Positions 8,477 to 17,449 of a DNA stretch of 40,038 nt are shown here, piece by piece. The notes below the pieces were generated by a model. The model saw only the letters and a program-made list of their open reading frames with translations. It searched no databases and was not told the origin of the DNA. Source of the stretch: Cyanobacteria bacterium UBA11153. GTDB taxonomy: Bacteria; Cyanobacteriota; Cyanobacteriia; Cyanobacteriales; Coleofasciculaceae. The translations under genes were made by a program, and so were the position numbers. The stretch covers positions 1 to 40,038 of the forward strand of contig DOIX01000267.1 in assembly GCA_003511885.1 (NCBI GenBank), in the 5' to 3' direction. The first letter of the stretch is position 1. Each line of letters begins with the position of its first letter.

Positions 8477-9232
8477 ATGAGCGAGAAAATATTAGAGATA
8501 GAGAATCTTACCGTAAGTTTTGATGGTTTTAAAGCCCTGAATAACCTCAACTTTAGTATGGATGCTGGGGAGTTGCGGGTAATTATTGGCCCCAACGGTG
8601 CGGGGAAAACTACATTTTTGGATATTATTACAGGTAAAGTCCAACCTACTCAAGGGCGAGTCTTGTTTCAAGGCAAGAATCTGCGGAAGATTCCCGAATA
8701 TAGAATTGCCAGATTAGGAATTGGAAGGAAATTCCAAACCCCGCGAGTTTATCTCAATCTCACCGTGCGAGAAAACCTAGATTTAATTAGTAATCGTAAC
8801 AAAAATGTCTTCTCCACCCTATTTTCCACACCTCCATCCTCAGAAAAAAGGAATGTAGCAGGCTTATTAGAAACAGTTGGTTTAGTTGCCAAAGCAGATT
8901 TACCAGCAAACCTCCTCTCCCATGGCGAAAAACAACGTCTAGAAATTGGCATGTTAGTTGCCCAATCACCAGAATTATTACTAGTAGATGAACCCGTAGC
9001 AGGCTTAACAGATGAAGAAACCGAAAACGTCGGCGAATTACTCCTAGCATTAGCCGAAAACCACTCAATTATAGTAATCGAACACGACATGGAATTCGTC
9101 CGTCAAATCGCCCGGAAAGTAACAGTACTCCACGAAGGCTCAGTACTCTGTGAAGGCTCAATTGAAGAAGTCCAAAACAACCCCCGCGTCATCGAAGTAT
9201 ACCTAGGACAAACCCCAGAAACTCATAACTAA
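8477..9232 (+). CDS. urtD: Urea ABC transporter ATP-binding protein UrtD
   Basis: 251 residues, a LivG-type ATPase. Walker A is GPNGAGKTT (38-46). The ABC signature is the variant LSHGEKQRLEIGM, which is characteristic of UrtD, and Walker B is LLLVDEP followed by VAGLTDEE. The switch His is in IVIEHDMEFV. It powers urea import with UrtE on the cytoplasmic face. It is preceded by repeat units that supply its ribosome-binding purines and is followed by a 67-base repeat spacer before urtE. Confidence 0.97.
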   Translation: MSEKILEIENLTVSFDGFKALNNLNFSMDAGELRVIIGPNGAGKTTFLDIITGKVQPTQGRVLFQGKNLRKIPEYRIARLGIGRKFQTPRVYLNLTVRENLDLISNRNKNVFSTLFSTPPSSEKRNVAGLLETVGLVAKADLPANLLSHGEKQRLEIGMLVAQSPELLLVDEPVAGLTDEETENVGELLLALAENHSIIVIEHDMEFVRQIARKVTVLHEGSVLCEGSIEEVQNNPRVIEVYLGQTPETHN

Positions 9233-9239
9233 TAAAAAA

Positions 9240-9297
9240 TCAATCAAAACTTTGCGAACCTTTGCGTTAAACCTTTGCGAAACTTTGCGTTAAAAAA
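9240..9297. repeat. CTTTGCG repeats before urtE
   Basis: Units of the form AACCTTTGCGTTAA / AACTTTGCG, in the opposite orientation to those before urtD. They fill the urtD-urtE spacer. No conventional ribosome site is visible upstream of urtE. Confidence 0.8.
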
Positions 9298-9299
9298 CC

Positions 9300-10001
9300 A
9301 TGCTCAAAATATCCAACCTCAACGTATACTACGGCGAAAGCCACATCCTCCGCAACGTAGACTTAACCGTATTACCAGGACAAATGGTATGCTTAATTGG
9401 ACGTAACGGAGTTGGAAAAACCACCCTACTCAAAACCATTATGGGATTATTGAAACCCCGAAGTGGTACAATTACCTTAGACGAGAAACCAATTACTAGC
9501 AAATCTCCGGATCAAAGAGCAAAATTAGGTATAGGCTATGTGCCCCAAGGAAGAGAAATTATCCCTCGTTTAACAGTAAAAGAAAATCTCATATTAGGTT
9601 TAGAAGCATTGCCTAAAGGCAGGAAAGCTAAATCAGAAATTCCCGAAGAAATATTTACCATATTTCCCGTCTTAAAATCCATGCTATGGCGGATGGGAGG
9701 CGACTTAAGCGGAGGGCAACAGCAACAACTTGCGATCGCGCGTGCTTTAATGGGGAAACCGCAGTTATTAGTATTAGACGAACCCACAGAAGGTATTCAA
9801 CCTTCCATTATCCTAGAAATTGAAGCCGCTGTCCGCCGGATTATTGAATCTACAGGTATTTCTGTGTTATTAGTAGAGCAACATCTCCATTTTGTCAGGC
9901 AAGCGGATTGGTATTACGCCATGCAGAAGGGTGGGATTGTCGCTTCTGGATTGACGAGCGAGCTGAGTAATGAGGTAATTCAACGATTTTTAGCCGTATA
10001 G
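9300..10001 (+). CDS. urtE: Urea ABC transporter ATP-binding protein UrtE
   Basis: 233 residues, a LivF-type ATPase. Walker A is GRNGVGKTT (34-42), the Q-loop lies in GYVPQGREIIPRLTVKEN, the signature is LSGGQQQQLAIARAL, Walker B is LLVLDEPTEGIQPSI, and the switch His is in LLVEQHLHFV. It is the last gene of urtABCDE. No urease genes are in the window, so urea use must rely on genes elsewhere. Confidence 0.97.
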   Translation: MLKISNLNVYYGESHILRNVDLTVLPGQMVCLIGRNGVGKTTLLKTIMGLLKPRSGTITLDEKPITSKSPDQRAKLGIGYVPQGREIIPRLTVKENLILGLEALPKGRKAKSEIPEEIFTIFPVLKSMLWRMGGDLSGGQQQQLAIARALMGKPQLLVLDEPTEGIQPSIILEIEAAVRRIIESTGISVLLVEQHLHFVRQADWYYAMQKGGIVASGLTSELSNEVIQRFLAV

Positions 10002-10124
10002 GGGATACTCTCAAATTTACGGAGGAGGATTGTCAAGTAAATGCACAGTGTCAGTAAATCTACGGTTACAGAGCCAAAGAAATCCCACTTATAATTGCAA
10101 CAGTTGTTTAACGGTGTAATTGAA

Positions 10125-10385
10125 ATGTATACGACTGAGGCAATCTCAATTCAGGCTAAATCTCATAATGTTGATTCCCTCTGGCAAGCGGCTGAAACCT
10201 TATCGTTAGCTGAAAAAGCCGAACTTATTGAGAAGTTATTGGGGAGAGAATCAGGATTGATGGTGATATCTGCTAGCACCGATTTAGCTGATTACGTGAT
10301 TGCCCAAACTCAGTTGTTGTCTTGGAAAGGGCTGACTTATGTGTGGGATGCGATTGCGGCTGAGATTACTGCTAAATTAAATTAA
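10125..10385 (+). CDS. Small protein of unknown function
   Basis: 86 residues from the ATG at 10125; a TTG at 10095 in the same frame would add ten residues. I do not recognise a family. The middle (SLWQAAETLSLAEKAELIEKLL) is an amphipathic helix resembling the N-terminal part of small cyanobacterial antitoxin-like proteins, and the C-terminus has few charged residues apart from Glu and Lys near the end. No toxin-like partner follows: downstream are repeats and then a minus-strand gene. It lies 123 bases after urtE on the same strand. Confidence 0.5.
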   Translation: MYTTEAISIQAKSHNVDSLWQAAETLSLAEKAELIEKLLGRESGLMVISASTDLADYVIAQTQLLSWKGLTYVWDAIAAEITAKLN

Positions 10386-10474
10386 ATGCTGATTCACTAT
10401 CAACTCGACAGTCAAGTTAATCGATTTAGATGGTAGGTATATCAAGAGATATCAAACAATTTAACTTTCAAATA

Positions 10475-10513
10475 ACTGTCAATTGTCAACTGTCAACTGT
10501 CAACTGTCAACTG
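10475..10513. repeat. Heptamer repeat (CAACTGT)n
   Basis: Five units of CAACTGT/CAATTGT. The array lies at the very end of the minus-strand nucleotidyltransferase gene, just past its stop codon, mirroring the situation at 1691-1765. Confidence 0.9.
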
Positions 10514-10519
10514 CTATAC

Positions 10520-11656
10520 TTATCTACTTGATTGATGCCGCATCCGTCTCATCCCTCGCACTATTACTTGATAGGGAAGTTCCCAAATATGTTCTAATTC
10601 CCAGACATATTGTAAATACTTGGGAAATCCAAATAACTTAAAAGCTAAGTTGCGATTACCGACGGCTCTTAAATATTGAAAATATCTTAAAAATAAAGGA
10701 TTGAATAGAAAAGAATTTCTCCGTGTTTTCATCTGATATTCTATCAGCTCGAATTGGGAAACTTTCAACTGAGCCAATTGTGCCAAAATCTCAGGGGGAA
10801 CAGAATCAGGAAAAACTTGAACCAATTGATTCATCATGAGAGTTAATGGTAAAATCAATTGATATTTTTGTCCCAGTTGAATAAGTCGGTGCCAATCAAT
10901 ATCAGTGCCATAACGATTAAGAATAATTCTCGCATCAGTTAACCAACGGATAGGTAAAATAGGCTCCCAGGCACAGACTTGTAAACAGAGAGATAATAAC
11001 TGAGCCGTTGGCTCTAAAACAGATGTTGAAATATCGCCAATTTTAGTAGTTATTGCCCCTTGCCAAAACTCATCATCAGCACCCTCTTGAAAAAAGCTAG
11101 GAAAGACGTGCCATTGGAGAGTGAGAGGATATTGGGAGTCATCTTGGAAACCTAAGCCTTGATAAACAGACAGGAGGCTGTCTGATATACGAGACTTGGG
11201 TTTCCAGCCCATTTGTTTTAATAATGAAATGGCAGAAGTAGCATCTGCGGGCGAAACCAAAATATCCAACCCAAAGAGATAGCGACAACCATTATCCGGG
11301 GAATAATAAGTAGTTAATGCAGCATCTTTGAGGATGATACTTTTAATCCCCGCTTCCTGAAATTTGGTGAGAATCGCAATAAGTTTCGCAAAAACAATTT
11401 TATTCTCATACCATCTCCGTTTATAAACCCCCTTGAGTCTCACAATCTCAGGAATCTCTAACTGAGAATCAGCTAAATTGCGATAGACGAAAGGAAATAG
11501 ATGATAAGATTCAGGATCGTGATCTTCGATATCCACAGCTTCTAACCATTTGTGCCATGCTGTAATCGCAGCTTTTCGTGGCAAGAAAGCAGCTTGTAAA
11601 ACTAACTCTTGTTCCGGAGTAGGGGCAGATAAAGTGAAATTGCTGGATTGATTCAT
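10520..11656 (-). CDS. Nucleotidyltransferase-fold protein (NTP_transf_5-like), degenerate active site
   Basis: 378 residues. The fold signature of the uncharacterised nucleotidyltransferase family (PF14907 type) is visible: IKSIILKDAALTTYY (105-118) and then YLFGLDILV (126-134). Active relatives have KG..A and a DxD carboxylate pair (compare FGDLDILV in the neighbour at 11777). Here the Gly is Asp111 and the first Asp of the pair is a Gly, leaving only Asp131. It is therefore probably catalytically weak or a partner subunit. It is transcribed away from the second family member, with 120 bases between them. Such proteins often accompany PqqD/HprK-like genes, and this pair stands beside such a locus. 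The substrate is unknown. Confidence 0.75.
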   Translation of the reverse strand: MNQSSNFTLSAPTPEQELVLQAAFLPRKAAITAWHKWLEAVDIEDHDPESYHLFPFVYRNLADSQLEIPEIVRLKGVYKRRWYENKIVFAKLIAILTKFQEAGIKSIILKDAALTTYYSPDNGCRYLFGLDILVSPADATSAISLLKQMGWKPKSRISDSLLSVYQGLGFQDDSQYPLTLQWHVFPSFFQEGADDEFWQGAITTKIGDISTSVLEPTAQLLSLCLQVCAWEPILPIRWLTDARIILNRYGTDIDWHRLIQLGQKYQLILPLTLMMNQLVQVFPDSVPPEILAQLAQLKVSQFELIEYQMKTRRNSFLFNPLFLRYFQYLRAVGNRNLAFKLFGFPKYLQYVWELEHIWELPYQVIVRGMRRMRHQSSR

Positions 11657-11776
11657 AGGTATTTAAGGTTACGCTGTGGGGATGACACTAGCTATATTAT
11701 GGCTTAGGATATAAAGAATAGGTAGTAGATATCATTTATCTACACAGAAAAAAAATATCGGGATAGAGGATAGTAG

Positions 11777-13045
11777 ATGATTGCACAATTGGTAAAGAAA
11801 GAAATTACCGAAAAAACCTCACTAACAGGGAACTACCCTGAGTTAGGAATTGGCAAACAAGCGCCGCCGGAAATTACCTTACTACTCTGTTGTAGCCGAA
11901 CTTATGTTGAACCTGCAATAGCTAAACAGATAAAAACCCTCCTCCAGCAAGAAATAAACTGGAAGTATCTACTCCAAACCGCATCACAACACGGAGTCAA
12001 GCCATTACTCTACCAGAATCTATCCACTACGGCAAAAGAATTAGTTCCTCCGGGAATTTTAAATCAATTACGTCAAGATTTCCGTATCAACGCTGTCGGT
12101 AACCTCAATCGAAGTAAGGAATTACTGAAAATTTTGGATTTGTTTGCTGCCAATAACATTCCCGTCTTTACATTCAAAGGACCTGCTATAGCCAGTTTAG
12201 CCTACGGAGAGCTATCCCTGCGACAGTTTGGTGACTTAGATATATTAGTGCGAGAAAGGGATATCCTCAGAGCCAGGGATTTATTCCTCTCTCAGGGAGA
12301 CGAGATGAAAGTCGAGCTAATTGAGCTAACAGAAGCACAGAAAGAAATTTTCGTTAAATCCCCGCAAATCCATGAATTTGTTCGAGAATGTGCATATCCA
12401 TTTATTCTCCAACAAAGTAAGATAATTGTAGAACTTCATTGGCGGATGATGCCAAGTTATTTTTCCTTTCCCATTGATTCAGAAAACTTGTGGGAACGTC
12501 TTATTCCAGTACCTCTCCTGGGGACAAATATACTGACTCCCTCGCCAGAAGATTCACTTTTATTATTATGCGGACATGGAATTAAAGAATGTTGGGATAA
12601 ATTAAACCGGGTGTGCGATATTGCCGCACTAATCCACAAACATCCTAATTTAGATTGGGATAGAGTAATGGCAGAAGCCACAAGATTAGGTTGTCAGCGA
12701 ATTCTATTTCTGGGACTTTTCCTAGCCCAAGAATTACTCGGTACAGTATTACCAGAATTTATCTTGTCAAAGATAGAAGCAGATGGGGTTGTCAAAGAAT
12801 TAGCACTCCAAGTCTATGATGGATTTTTCCACAATGGAAATATTGCCAAACAAAGCTTTCCTGTCACCCGTCTCCATCTTAAAGCCAGGGAACGTTTGAT
12901 AGATAAAGTGCGATATTTTTTGGGCGTATCGATGACTCCTACTACTTCAGATTGGATAGTTTTACCATTGGGAAGATATCCTTCTTTTCTGTATTATCTA
13001 ATTCGCCCAATGAGATTGGTGGGAGAGTTTTTAGGGGGGAAGTAA
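11777..13045 (+). CDS. Nucleotidyltransferase family protein (NTP_transf_5-like)
   Basis: 422 residues. It carries the intact family pattern VFTFKGPAIASLAYG (130-144) and RQFGDLDILV (149-158) with the Asp153/Asp155 pair that would hold Mg2+. Further on, VELHWRMMP and LLLLCGHGIKECWDKLNRVCDIAALI are typical of the family's helical part. The enzyme should transfer a nucleotidyl group, but the acceptor is not known. It diverges from the degenerate relative at 10520-11656 and converges with the SMP-30-like gene. The two copies share the same architecture, so they probably arose by duplication. Confidence 0.82.
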   Translation: MIAQLVKKEITEKTSLTGNYPELGIGKQAPPEITLLLCCSRTYVEPAIAKQIKTLLQQEINWKYLLQTASQHGVKPLLYQNLSTTAKELVPPGILNQLRQDFRINAVGNLNRSKELLKILDLFAANNIPVFTFKGPAIASLAYGELSLRQFGDLDILVRERDILRARDLFLSQGDEMKVELIELTEAQKEIFVKSPQIHEFVRECAYPFILQQSKIIVELHWRMMPSYFSFPIDSENLWERLIPVPLLGTNILTPSPEDSLLLLCGHGIKECWDKLNRVCDIAALIHKHPNLDWDRVMAEATRLGCQRILFLGLFLAQELLGTVLPEFILSKIEADGVVKELALQVYDGFFHNGNIAKQSFPVTRLHLKARERLIDKVRYFLGVSMTPTTSDWIVLPLGRYPSFLYYLIRPMRLVGEFLGGK

Positions 13046-13054
13046 GATCGTTTT

Positions 13055-13155
13055 TTTTACACAGAGGTACGCAGAGGTTTTCACAGAGGTACGCAGAGTT
13101 TTTAGGAAGTCTTTGCGCTCTTTGCGCCAACCTTTGCGCCCTTTGCGTTAAAAAT
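13055..13155. repeat. Repeat block between convergent genes (ACGCAGAGG and CTTTGCGC units)
   Basis: The first half holds ACAGAGGTACGCAGAGG units twice. The second half holds CTTTGCGC-type units in inverse sense. The block fills the space between the convergent nucleotidyltransferase and SMP-30 genes and could fold into a bidirectional stop signal. Confidence 0.8.
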
Positions 13156-13180
13156 ATAACCTCGCCAAAAACGAGCTACC

Positions 13181-14095
13181 TCAAAGCACCGGAATACCAG
13201 CAATATTCACCCGAATCTGATAAACCGAAGTTTGAGCAGTAATATAGAGACTCCGCCAATCATCGTCACCCCAAGCACAATTTGCTGGTATTTCCGGAGT
13301 GACAATTGTCCCTAAATGATTACCCTCTGAATCGAATACCCAAATACCACCACCACCCGTACAGTAAATATTACCTTCTACGTCTACTTTCATCCCATCT
13401 GGTACACCTGGTTGCTTCACTTTCATATCGTGAAAAATAGAACCATTAGTTAGCGTGCCATCAGGTTGAACATCGAATACTCGAATGTGACGGCGTTGAG
13501 AATCATCGATATAAAGCTTTGATTCATCTGGGGAAAAGGCTAATCCATTGGGTTTGTCAAAATTATCAGCAACGAGGCTAATTTCACCGCTATCTGGCGC
13601 AAGGCGATAAACTCCTTGGAGGGGTTGTTGTTGTTCTTCTGGTTTTATTCCGTAAGGGGGATCTGTAAAATAAATATAACCATCACTTTTGACAACAATA
13701 TCATTAGGACTGTTCAGTTTTTTACCTTGGAATCTATCTGCTAATACAGTAATTATACCATCTTTTTCGGTGCGGGTGACTCGGCGCGTACCATGTTCGC
13801 AAGCAATTAGTCTGCCTTGTTTATCTCTAGTCAAACCGTTGGAATTATGACTAGTTTCTCGAAAAACTGTTACTTTACCTTGAGGAGTCAGTTTGTATAT
13901 TTTATTGCCTGGGATATCGCTAAATAAGAGATAGTTATCTTCAGGGAACCAAATTGGTCCTTCGGTAAATTGAAATCCCGTTGCTACTCGTTTAACTTTA
14001 GCGTTTTTGGGAAAGAGGGTTTGAAATGCTGGAGATTTTGCTTCCAGGTAACCTCGGTTTAATTTCTGGTTTAGCCATCGTTTAATGGGAAACAT
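13181..14095 (-). CDS. SMP-30/gluconolactonase/LRE-family protein
   Basis: 304 residues, a six-bladed beta-propeller lactonase family. Expected metal ligands are visible: Glu45 in FTEGPIW, Asn131 in LNSPNDIVV, Asn183 in KPNGLAFSPDE, and Asp233 in GVPDGMKVD. Such enzymes hydrolyse sugar lactones or related esters. No classical signal peptide is seen; the N-terminus is basic (PIKRWLNQKLNRG). It is the last gene of the minus-strand set, 21 bases after the SDR gene. The SDR and lactonase could act in sequence on a sugar (oxidise, then open the lactone); this is inference. Confidence 0.88.
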   Translation of the reverse strand: MFPIKRWLNQKLNRGYLEAKSPAFQTLFPKNAKVKRVATGFQFTEGPIWFPEDNYLLFSDIPGNKIYKLTPQGKVTVFRETSHNSNGLTRDKQGRLIACEHGTRRVTRTEKDGIITVLADRFQGKKLNSPNDIVVKSDGYIYFTDPPYGIKPEEQQQPLQGVYRLAPDSGEISLVADNFDKPNGLAFSPDESKLYIDDSQRRHIRVFDVQPDGTLTNGSIFHDMKVKQPGVPDGMKVDVEGNIYCTGGGGIWVFDSEGNHLGTIVTPEIPANCAWGDDDWRSLYITAQTSVYQIRVNIAGIPVL

Positions 14096-14116
14096 TGTCT
14101 AGATAAAATAATTTGA

Positions 14117-15016
14117 CTATTGAGGTGGATCTTGAGCGACACGATAATTATATAATGATACTCCAGCATCAATTTTTAGTATTGTTCCCGTGGTAAATTT
14201 TGAAAAATAATCTGAAGTAAGATAAACAGCCGCTCTACCAATATAACAGGGATTGATAGAACTATGATGGAGTAGGTGATAATTGTGAAACAAAGAATAT
14301 CCTTGTTCATCTTCTGCTACCCAAGCTGGAGCAATACCATTAACTCTTATTTTATGGGGAGCCAAATCTACTGCTAATTCTTTAATAATCATCCCTAATG
14401 CTGCTTTTGAAGAACTATAACTCAGCCAACGAATAACTTCCTTTTGGTGTACGGAAGTCATAAATATAATCGAACCTTCAATAGAATGACTCATCATAAT
14501 TTGGGATATAAGTTTGGTGAGGTACATGGGACCAAATATATTAGTTTGAAACGTTTTCTGCCATTCTCCTAAATTTAGGTTATTGATAGCAATTGTTTCA
14601 AATTGAATCCCTACATTATTAACTAGGATATCAATGGCAATGTTCTCTTGGGACAAGATGCTATATAAAGAATCAATATCTTCAGATTTAGATATATCGG
14701 AGACAAAGCCTCTTACCTTAACAGGATAAATACTTAATTCCTTTTCCAAATGGCTACATAGTTCAATGTCGATATCTGTAAAGAAAATATTTGCACCTTG
14801 TTTCGCCATTTCTATGGCAATACTTCTACCAATATTTCTCCCTGCTCCGGTAATTAACGCATTTTTTCCAGCTAAAAGCTGATTGTCTAAAACTACTGAA
14901 GGTTCTAGTGTTTTGACAAAGACTGTGGGTTTGAGAGTAGGCACCGGATTAAGGAAGGCTTTAGATGCTGCTTTGAAACGAGTTTTGATGTTTTTTAACT
15001 TGGTTTTTAAGTTCAT
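14117..15016 (-). CDS. SDR family oxidoreductase
   Basis: 299 residues. After an unusual basic N-terminal extension of about 45 residues comes a Rossmann fold: TGAGRNIG (56-63), DI at about 107-108, NNVG (133-136), and catalytic Ser188, Tyr200 and Lys204 (YSSSK). The C-terminal GTILKIDAGVSL is the usual SDR ending (normally DGG). It would oxidise or reduce a hydroxyl or keto group with NAD(P). The start lies two bases after the stop of the frameshifted HD gene, so the genes are tightly coupled. Confidence 0.9.
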   Translation of the reverse strand: MNLKTKLKNIKTRFKAASKAFLNPVPTLKPTVFVKTLEPSVVLDNQLLAGKNALITGAGRNIGRSIAIEMAKQGANIFFTDIDIELCSHLEKELSIYPVKVRGFVSDISKSEDIDSLYSILSQENIAIDILVNNVGIQFETIAINNLNLGEWQKTFQTNIFGPMYLTKLISQIMMSHSIEGSIIFMTSVHQKEVIRWLSYSSSKAALGMIIKELAVDLAPHKIRVNGIAPAWVAEDEQGYSLFHNYHLLHHSSINPCYIGRAAVYLTSDYFSKFTTGTILKIDAGVSLYNYRVAQDPPQ

Positions 15017-15018
15017 TG

Positions 15019-15833
15019 TTAACTGGTGATGTTTTTGATTTGATAGAGATACAAAGAACGCAACTTTCGCTTGATGAGAAGTAGATGGGAACGAAAATAA
15101 TTCAGACTGCGATTAAACTCTTGATAAACCACTACTGATAATTTACGGTGAGAGGACTTAGGGAGGATGAAAAAGGAAATCTTATCTCGATTCTCCTGAG
15201 AGAGTTCTTCAGAAATTTCAGCTAAAAGATTTTCTTTGAATACTGCTTCTAGTTCAGCAGCCAAAGTGGGGAAACCAATTTTATGGGTCATCTCTACCAT
15301 AATATGACCCATATCCTGAATGAATTGCTTACGGTCTTTGTGATTTGAACAATATAGTATACCCAAATCTAGGCTATCTTCTAGTTGATCGGCTAAACGA
15401 ATTAAAAGTACATCCCGATCGATCGGATTGATTGATCGAGGCTTTTGTGAAGCGAGAGAATCTTTTGTCGCCACCATTTCAGGGCGGCATATCTGCAAAG
15501 ATATTCCTCCACTTCTTCACCAACAACTGCCGTTACTTGTTTCTGTTTAGTGTTCGAGATACCTTTTTCCCAACTACCAAAGTCAGCTTCAGCATAGATG
15601 GAGTGCAGAAGACCAGCAGCTACTATTTTTGCAGAAACGTGGAGAGAAGTGAGAATACTAGCTGTACCTACAACATGGGCTATGAATGTTTTACCAGAGG
15701 GTCGATAGCAACCAGTAAACAATTCCATTGCCATCTCGTAAGCATTTTTGATGAGAATTAAATCTTCTTTTGAGTAGCCTTCACGTTGGAGCTGATTTAA
15801 AAGTTGGATGTAAGTTTGTGCGTAGGATTGCAT
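15019..15833 (-). pseudogene. HD-domain protein split by a frameshift
   Basis: Two overlapping reading frames together make one protein of about 270 residues. The first (15833 down to 15402) holds the N-terminal half, with GKTFIAHVVGTASIL and VAAGLLHSIYAEADFG, a RelA/SpoT-like HD arrangement. The second (to 15019) continues with INPIDRDVLLIRLADQLEDSLDLGILYCSN, where the second metal-binding part is expected. The break lies at about 15417-15440, where the DNA is a run of 4-base units (GATCGATC, then GATTGATTGATC). Slippage there by one unit shifts the frame. It is either inactive or a switchable gene. Intact relatives are found near glycosyltransferases. The exact function is unknown; (p)ppGpp hydrolysis is not shown. 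Confidence 0.75.
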
Positions 15834-15871
15834 AGTTCCTCTTATTCGTTTTTGAGGGTTCAGATCCCCCT

Positions 15872-15896
15872 AAATCCCCCTTTGATCGGGGGATTT
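15872..15896. repeat. Inverted repeat AAATCCCCC / GGGGGATTT
   Basis: Perfect 9-base arms with a 7-base loop lie in the 70-base gap between the minus-strand GT4 gene and the HD gene. The sequence is similar to the G/C palindromes inside the MITE-like element at 7043-7200. It could attenuate transcription within the operon. Confidence 0.75.
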
Positions 15897-15903
15897 TGAG
15901 AGG

Positions 15904-17400
15904 TTATTTTGAGAGATTAGATAAGGTTTGTTCAATTATTTCTATATAATCTTCTAGCATCCGTTCTTCTTTAAACAGTTTTTCAGCACGATTTTTACAC
16001 GCTTTACCTACTGTATTGCGTAATTCTGGATTAGCTGCCCATTCTTGAATTGTATTGGCTAATTCTTGAATAGTTGCTCCTGAATCGATTTTAGGATCTG
16101 GTAAGAGTTTACCTGTATCGCCCAATTCTTCTGGAATGCCACTAACTGTGCTGGCAATAACGGGTTTTCCTTTTGCCATTGCTTCCATAATAGCTAAGGG
16201 CATTCCTTCATACTGTGAGGGTAAAATAAAGATATCAGCGGCATCTAATAAGTTGGGAATATCTGAACGTTCCCCGACAAATTTTATCTGTTTGCTGATT
16301 CCCATTTCACTAGATAAATTTTTCAGAAGTAGGGTTAAATTTCCGCCTCCTGCCCAAATAAAGTAAAGTTTTGACCAAATATCGCTGTTTTGAAGCTGTT
16401 GGATGGCACTGAGTTGATATTGATAGCCTTTGACGGGATCGAGACGTGCTGTTGTTAAACACACTACTCCATCTAGGGGGATGTTTAATTCTTGACGGAT
16501 GCGATCGCGGATTTGTATATTCTGAGGATTAAAATAGGATGCAGCCTTTCCGTTATAGATAACTACTCCTATATTTTCCGGTAATTTAAAGTCTTGATGT
16601 AGGAGGTTTAAATTTTCTTGAGATACTGTAATTACTGAGAAGGCATTCTGATAAATTTTAGGCAGTCTGGGTAAGTTATCTTCAAATTTTTTTGCCCACT
16701 CAGATGTAACGCAATGAACAAGCTGAATATAAGGAATTCCCATCTCAATAGCGACTTCTTTGGCGGTTAAACTAGAGAAGGGACACCCATCACCAAAAAT
16801 AATTAGATCGGGTTGAGCTTGGGTAAAAATCTTTTTAGGCTCATCTGTATTAGTGAAAGCATTAGCTGGTTTGAGTGGGTTATAAATATTATCTGGCTCT
16901 AGCCAGATATGTTGGATTCCCAGTTGATTTCTTTGGCTAATTAAGTAATGAGAGGCTTCAGCTTGAACGGAGGTAACTTTATAGGCGGCTCCAACTAATC
17001 CACACATCAATGCGTGATTTAACTGTGCCGCACCATAGATTTCTGGGCAATCTGTGTAGAGGAGAATATGTCCTTTGATGTTATCTATTGGTGGGGCAGA
17101 GGACTCATTGATAATTGGTGCTGGTTTAAGGAAATTATCGAGTACCTGTTGGTAAAAAGTTGCTTCATCAGGGTTTAATTCCATTGCTCGTTGATAAACT
17201 GCGATCGCATCTGTTTCTCGTCCAGTTTCGAGCAAAAATTCGCCAAATTGTAGGTGGGCTTCTGTATAATTAGGTTGGAGATCGATAACTTTTTGATATG
17301 AGGCAATCGCTGCATCGATTTTTCCCCTTTTTCGCCAGACATGAGCTAGGTATAATTGCTGTTCTGCTGGCGATTTTTCAAATTTTACTGTTTCTGTCAT
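15904..17400 (-). CDS. TPR-GT4 glycosyltransferase
   Basis: 498 residues. Two TPR units occupy about 10-80 (YLAHVWRKRGKIDAAIASYQKVIDLQPNYTEAHLQFGEFLLETGRETDAIAVYQRAMELNPDEATFYQ). A GT-B glycosyltransferase of family 4 follows. The Glycos_transf_1 part contains CLTTARLDPVKGYQYQLSAI, FVGERSDIPNLLDAADIFILPSQYEGMPLAIMEAMAKGKPVIAS with the E-x7-E motif, and a C-terminal helix. It would transfer a sugar from a nucleotide donor to an unknown acceptor, and the TPRs may hold a protein or peptide partner. It shares the TPR-plus-transferase design with the neighbour at 17450. Confidence 0.92.
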   Translation of the reverse strand: MTETVKFEKSPAEQQLYLAHVWRKRGKIDAAIASYQKVIDLQPNYTEAHLQFGEFLLETGRETDAIAVYQRAMELNPDEATFYQQVLDNFLKPAPIINESSAPPIDNIKGHILLYTDCPEIYGAAQLNHALMCGLVGAAYKVTSVQAEASHYLISQRNQLGIQHIWLEPDNIYNPLKPANAFTNTDEPKKIFTQAQPDLIIFGDGCPFSSLTAKEVAIEMGIPYIQLVHCVTSEWAKKFEDNLPRLPKIYQNAFSVITVSQENLNLLHQDFKLPENIGVVIYNGKAASYFNPQNIQIRDRIRQELNIPLDGVVCLTTARLDPVKGYQYQLSAIQQLQNSDIWSKLYFIWAGGGNLTLLLKNLSSEMGISKQIKFVGERSDIPNLLDAADIFILPSQYEGMPLAIMEAMAKGKPVIASTVSGIPEELGDTGKLLPDPKIDSGATIQELANTIQEWAANPELRNTVGKACKNRAEKLFKEERMLEDYIEIIEQTLSNLSK

Positions 17401-17449
17401 AAATGATTCTCCACTCGATCTAAAAAAATGAGATAGATGTAGTTTATTC

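Noticed and set aside
12952..13242. 96-codon frame across the end of the nucleotidyltransferase and the repeat block
   Set aside because: Its middle is a translation of the CTTTGCGC repeats (LCALCANLCALC), a typical artefact of this repeat family.
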